In this document: piece after piece, positions 4,624 through 6,240 of the stretch
Position numbering within the stretch: position 1 is the first letter of the stretch
Layout of the letters: the number at the start of each line of letters is the position of its first letter
Assembly: GCA_016935715.1 (NCBI GenBank)
Contig: JAFGQJ010000116.1
Span: forward strand, 1 to 6,240
Direction of reading: 5' to 3'
Origin: Spirochaetales bacterium
Lineage (GTDB): Bacteria > Spirochaetota > Spirochaetia > SZUA-6 > DRHE01
Length of the DNA: 6,240 bases
Program-made: the position numbers and the translations under genes
The notes under the pieces: model-generated
The model's database searches: none
What the model was told of the DNA's origin: nothing
What the model saw: only the letters and a program-made list of their open reading frames with translations

Positions 4624-6240
4624 ATGATGAAGGCCATTGAGCTACCCACCGCATACGACCCCAGGAGTTTCGAAGACCGCCTCTATAGGTACTGGCTGGA
4701 CAACAACCTCTTCGCTCCCGCAGGGGACGGCAAGCGCAAACCCTACGTGATCGTAATCCCGCCCCCGAACGTCACCGGGGTCCTGCATATGGGACACGGG
4801 TTGAACAACAGCCTTCAGGATGTCCTGATTCGATACCATCGGATGATCGGTCAGCCTACCCTCTGGCTGCCAGGCTCGGATCATGCCGGGATCGCCACCC
4901 AGGCCGTGGTCGAAAAGCAGCTGCGGCAGCAGGGCACCTCCAAGGAGCAGATCGGCCGGGAAAAGTTCATCGAGGAGACCTGGGAGGTGGCCAACAGACA
5001 CCACGACATCATCGTGAAGCAGCTGCAGAAGATCGGCTCCTCCTGCGACTGGCAGCGCGAACGTTTTACCCTCGACGAAGGGCTTTCCCGGGCCGTCCGG
5101 GAGGTGTTCGTCAGCCTCTACGAGAAGGGACTGATATACAAGGGCAACTACCTGGTCAACTGGTGCTGGTCCTGCGGCACGGCGATCTCGGATGACGAGG
5201 TCGAACACCATGAGATCGAAGGGCGAATGTACCATTATCGATATCCGCTGGCCGACGGCAGCGGCTCGATCGAAATCGCCACGACCCGCCCGGAGACCAT
5301 GCTGGGCGACACGGCTCTGGCTGTTCACCCCGACGACAAACGGTACGAGCATCTGGTAGGCAAACAGGCCCTGCTTCCGCTCACCGACAGGAGGCTTCCA
5401 ATCGTTGCCGATACCTACGTGGACATGGAGTTCGGATCGGGGGTCGTGAAAGTCACTCCGGCCCATGACCCAAACGACTACGACATCGGAATACGGCACA
5501 ACCTGCCGAGAATCAACATTCTGAATCCGGACAACACGCTGAACAACAACGTCCCTGAAGCCTACCGGGGCTTGAAGGTCCTGCAGGCCCGCGAGAAAGT
5601 GGTGGAAGACATCAAGCGGGCCGGACTGTTCATCCGGGAGGAGAAGCACGCCCACACTGTGGGGCACTGTTATCGCTGCAACAGCATGATCGAGCCCTAC
5701 CTCTCCGACCAGTGGTTCGTGCGCATGCGTCCTCTTGCCGACAAGGCCCTGCAGGCCTGGGAGCGGGAGGAGGTGCAGTTCTACCCGAAAAAATGGGAAA
5801 ATACCTACGTGCACTGGCTGCGGAACATCCGGGACTGGTGCATCTCCAGACAGCTGTGGTGGGGCCATCGCATCCCCGTGTGGTACTGCGATTCCTGCGG
5901 GGAAATGACCGTCGCCCGGGAAGACCCAGAGGTCTGCCGGCACTGTTCCGGTACCACGATCCGGCAGGACCCGGACGTCCTGGACACATGGTTCTCCTCC
6001 GCCCTCTGGCCCTTCTCCACCCTCGGGTGGCCGGATCAGACGGAAGATCTGAAGACCTTCTACCCCACATCGACGCTGGTGACCGCCTACGAGATCATTT
6101 TCTTCTGGGTTGCCCGGATGATCATGATGGGGCTGGAGTTCATGGGAGAGGTTCCCTTTGCCGACGTCTATATCCACGGCCTGGTACGGGATACTCAAGG
6201 CCGAAAGATGTCCAAATCCCTGGGAAACGGCGTCGATCCG
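4624..6240 (+). CDS. valS: Valyl-tRNA synthetase, N-terminal 539 residues (3' end beyond window)
   Basis: This class I aminoacyl-tRNA synthetase charges tRNA-Val with valine in the cytoplasm and hydrolyses mischarged Thr-tRNA-Val. The frame is open for 539 codons to the window edge; family members are usually about 880-950 residues, so some 350-400 C-terminal residues are missing. Motifs in order: PPPNVTGVLHMGHG with the HIGH-type H55-M-G-H58; GSDHAGIATQ (valine/ATP site); the CP1 editing domain with IATTRPETMLGD and TPAHDPNDYDIG; SDQWFVRM; RNIRDWCISRQLWWGHRIPVWY; DVLDTWFSSALWPFSTLGWP; and K528-M-S-K-S532. Cysteine pairs at NWCWSCG, GHCYRC and WYCDSCG...CRHC suggest bound zinc, as in many bacterial ValRS outside the E. 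coli type. The first of two consecutive ATGs is taken as start; the choice is ambiguous by one residue. No Shine-Dalgarno is present. Confidence 0.97.
   Translation, partial: MMKAIELPTAYDPRSFEDRLYRYWLDNNLFAPAGDGKRKPYVIVIPPPNVTGVLHMGHGLNNSLQDVLIRYHRMIGQPTLWLPGSDHAGIATQAVVEKQLRQQGTSKEQIGREKFIEETWEVANRHHDIIVKQLQKIGSSCDWQRERFTLDEGLSRAVREVFVSLYEKGLIYKGNYLVNWCWSCGTAISDDEVEHHEIEGRMYHYRYPLADGSGSIEIATTRPETMLGDTALAVHPDDKRYEHLVGKQALLPLTDRRLPIVADTYVDMEFGSGVVKVTPAHDPNDYDIGIRHNLPRINILNPDNTLNNNVPEAYRGLKVLQAREKVVEDIKRAGLFIREEKHAHTVGHCYRCNSMIEPYLSDQWFVRMRPLADKALQAWEREEVQFYPKKWENTYVHWLRNIRDWCISRQLWWGHRIPVWYCDSCGEMTVAREDPEVCRHCSGTTIRQDPDVLDTWFSSALWPFSTLGWPDQTEDLKTFYPTSTLVTAYEIIFFWVARMIMMGLEFMGEVPFADVYIHGLVRDTQGRKMSKSLGNGVDP

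Noticed and set aside
4642..6198. 518-residue open frame on the minus strand, opposite valS
   Set aside because: It lies wholly antisense to an unmistakable valyl-tRNA synthetase. Its translation is rich in Gly, Val, His and Pro without any recognisable domain, as expected for the complement of GC-rich coding DNA.
1..6240. CRISPR arrays, insertion sequences, tRNA/rRNA genes, attachment sites
   Set aside because: Reading both strands, I saw no regularly spaced repeats, transposase frames, terminal inverted repeats or tRNA-like cloverleaf sequences.

Overview
The window is bacterial, GC-rich and densely coding. Codon use and valyl-tRNA synthetase features fit a free-living high-GC bacterium outside the enterics, but nothing fixes the phylum. 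One striking AT-rich island (about 2310-2360) breaks the GC-rich background, and it lies directly upstream of a regulator gene.

Layout. (i) 2-1000 (+): the C-terminal two thirds of a class II CPD photolyase, whose N-terminus lies outside the window. (ii) 987-4467 (-): a run of six same-strand genes. In transcription order these are a small Cys-containing protein, an adenosine deaminase family enzyme, an ABM-fold (LsrG-like) monooxygenase, a SixA-type histidine phosphatase, an XRE-HTH/cobalamin-binding regulator, and the eroded remains of a tocopherol-cyclase-like gene. The middle genes are tightly coupled: an ATGA overlap, then a TAG-ATG junction. The regulator has its own AT-rich promoter/operator candidate and overlaps the start of the cyclase remnant. 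(iii) 4468-4623: a divergent intergenic region with one promoter candidate per strand. (iv) 4624-6240 (+): valS, open to the window end and cut off just after its KMSKS motif.

The most interesting part is the light-linked left end. The regulator joins an XRE-type helix-turn-helix, rather than the usual MerR-type one, to a B12 module carrying the Wx9EH and ExHxxG signatures of CarH/LitR adenosylcobalamin photoreceptors. It sits between a SixA gene and a dying tocopherol-cyclase-like gene, and it converges with a light-dependent DNA repair enzyme. The inference is a light-sensing repressor whose targets could include its own promoter and nearby photoprotection genes. The cyclase gene appears to have lost about two thirds of its coding sequence through two internal deletions, one of which shifts the frame. 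The other genes (purine salvage, ABM, SixA, valS) look like ordinary housekeeping or metabolic neighbours.
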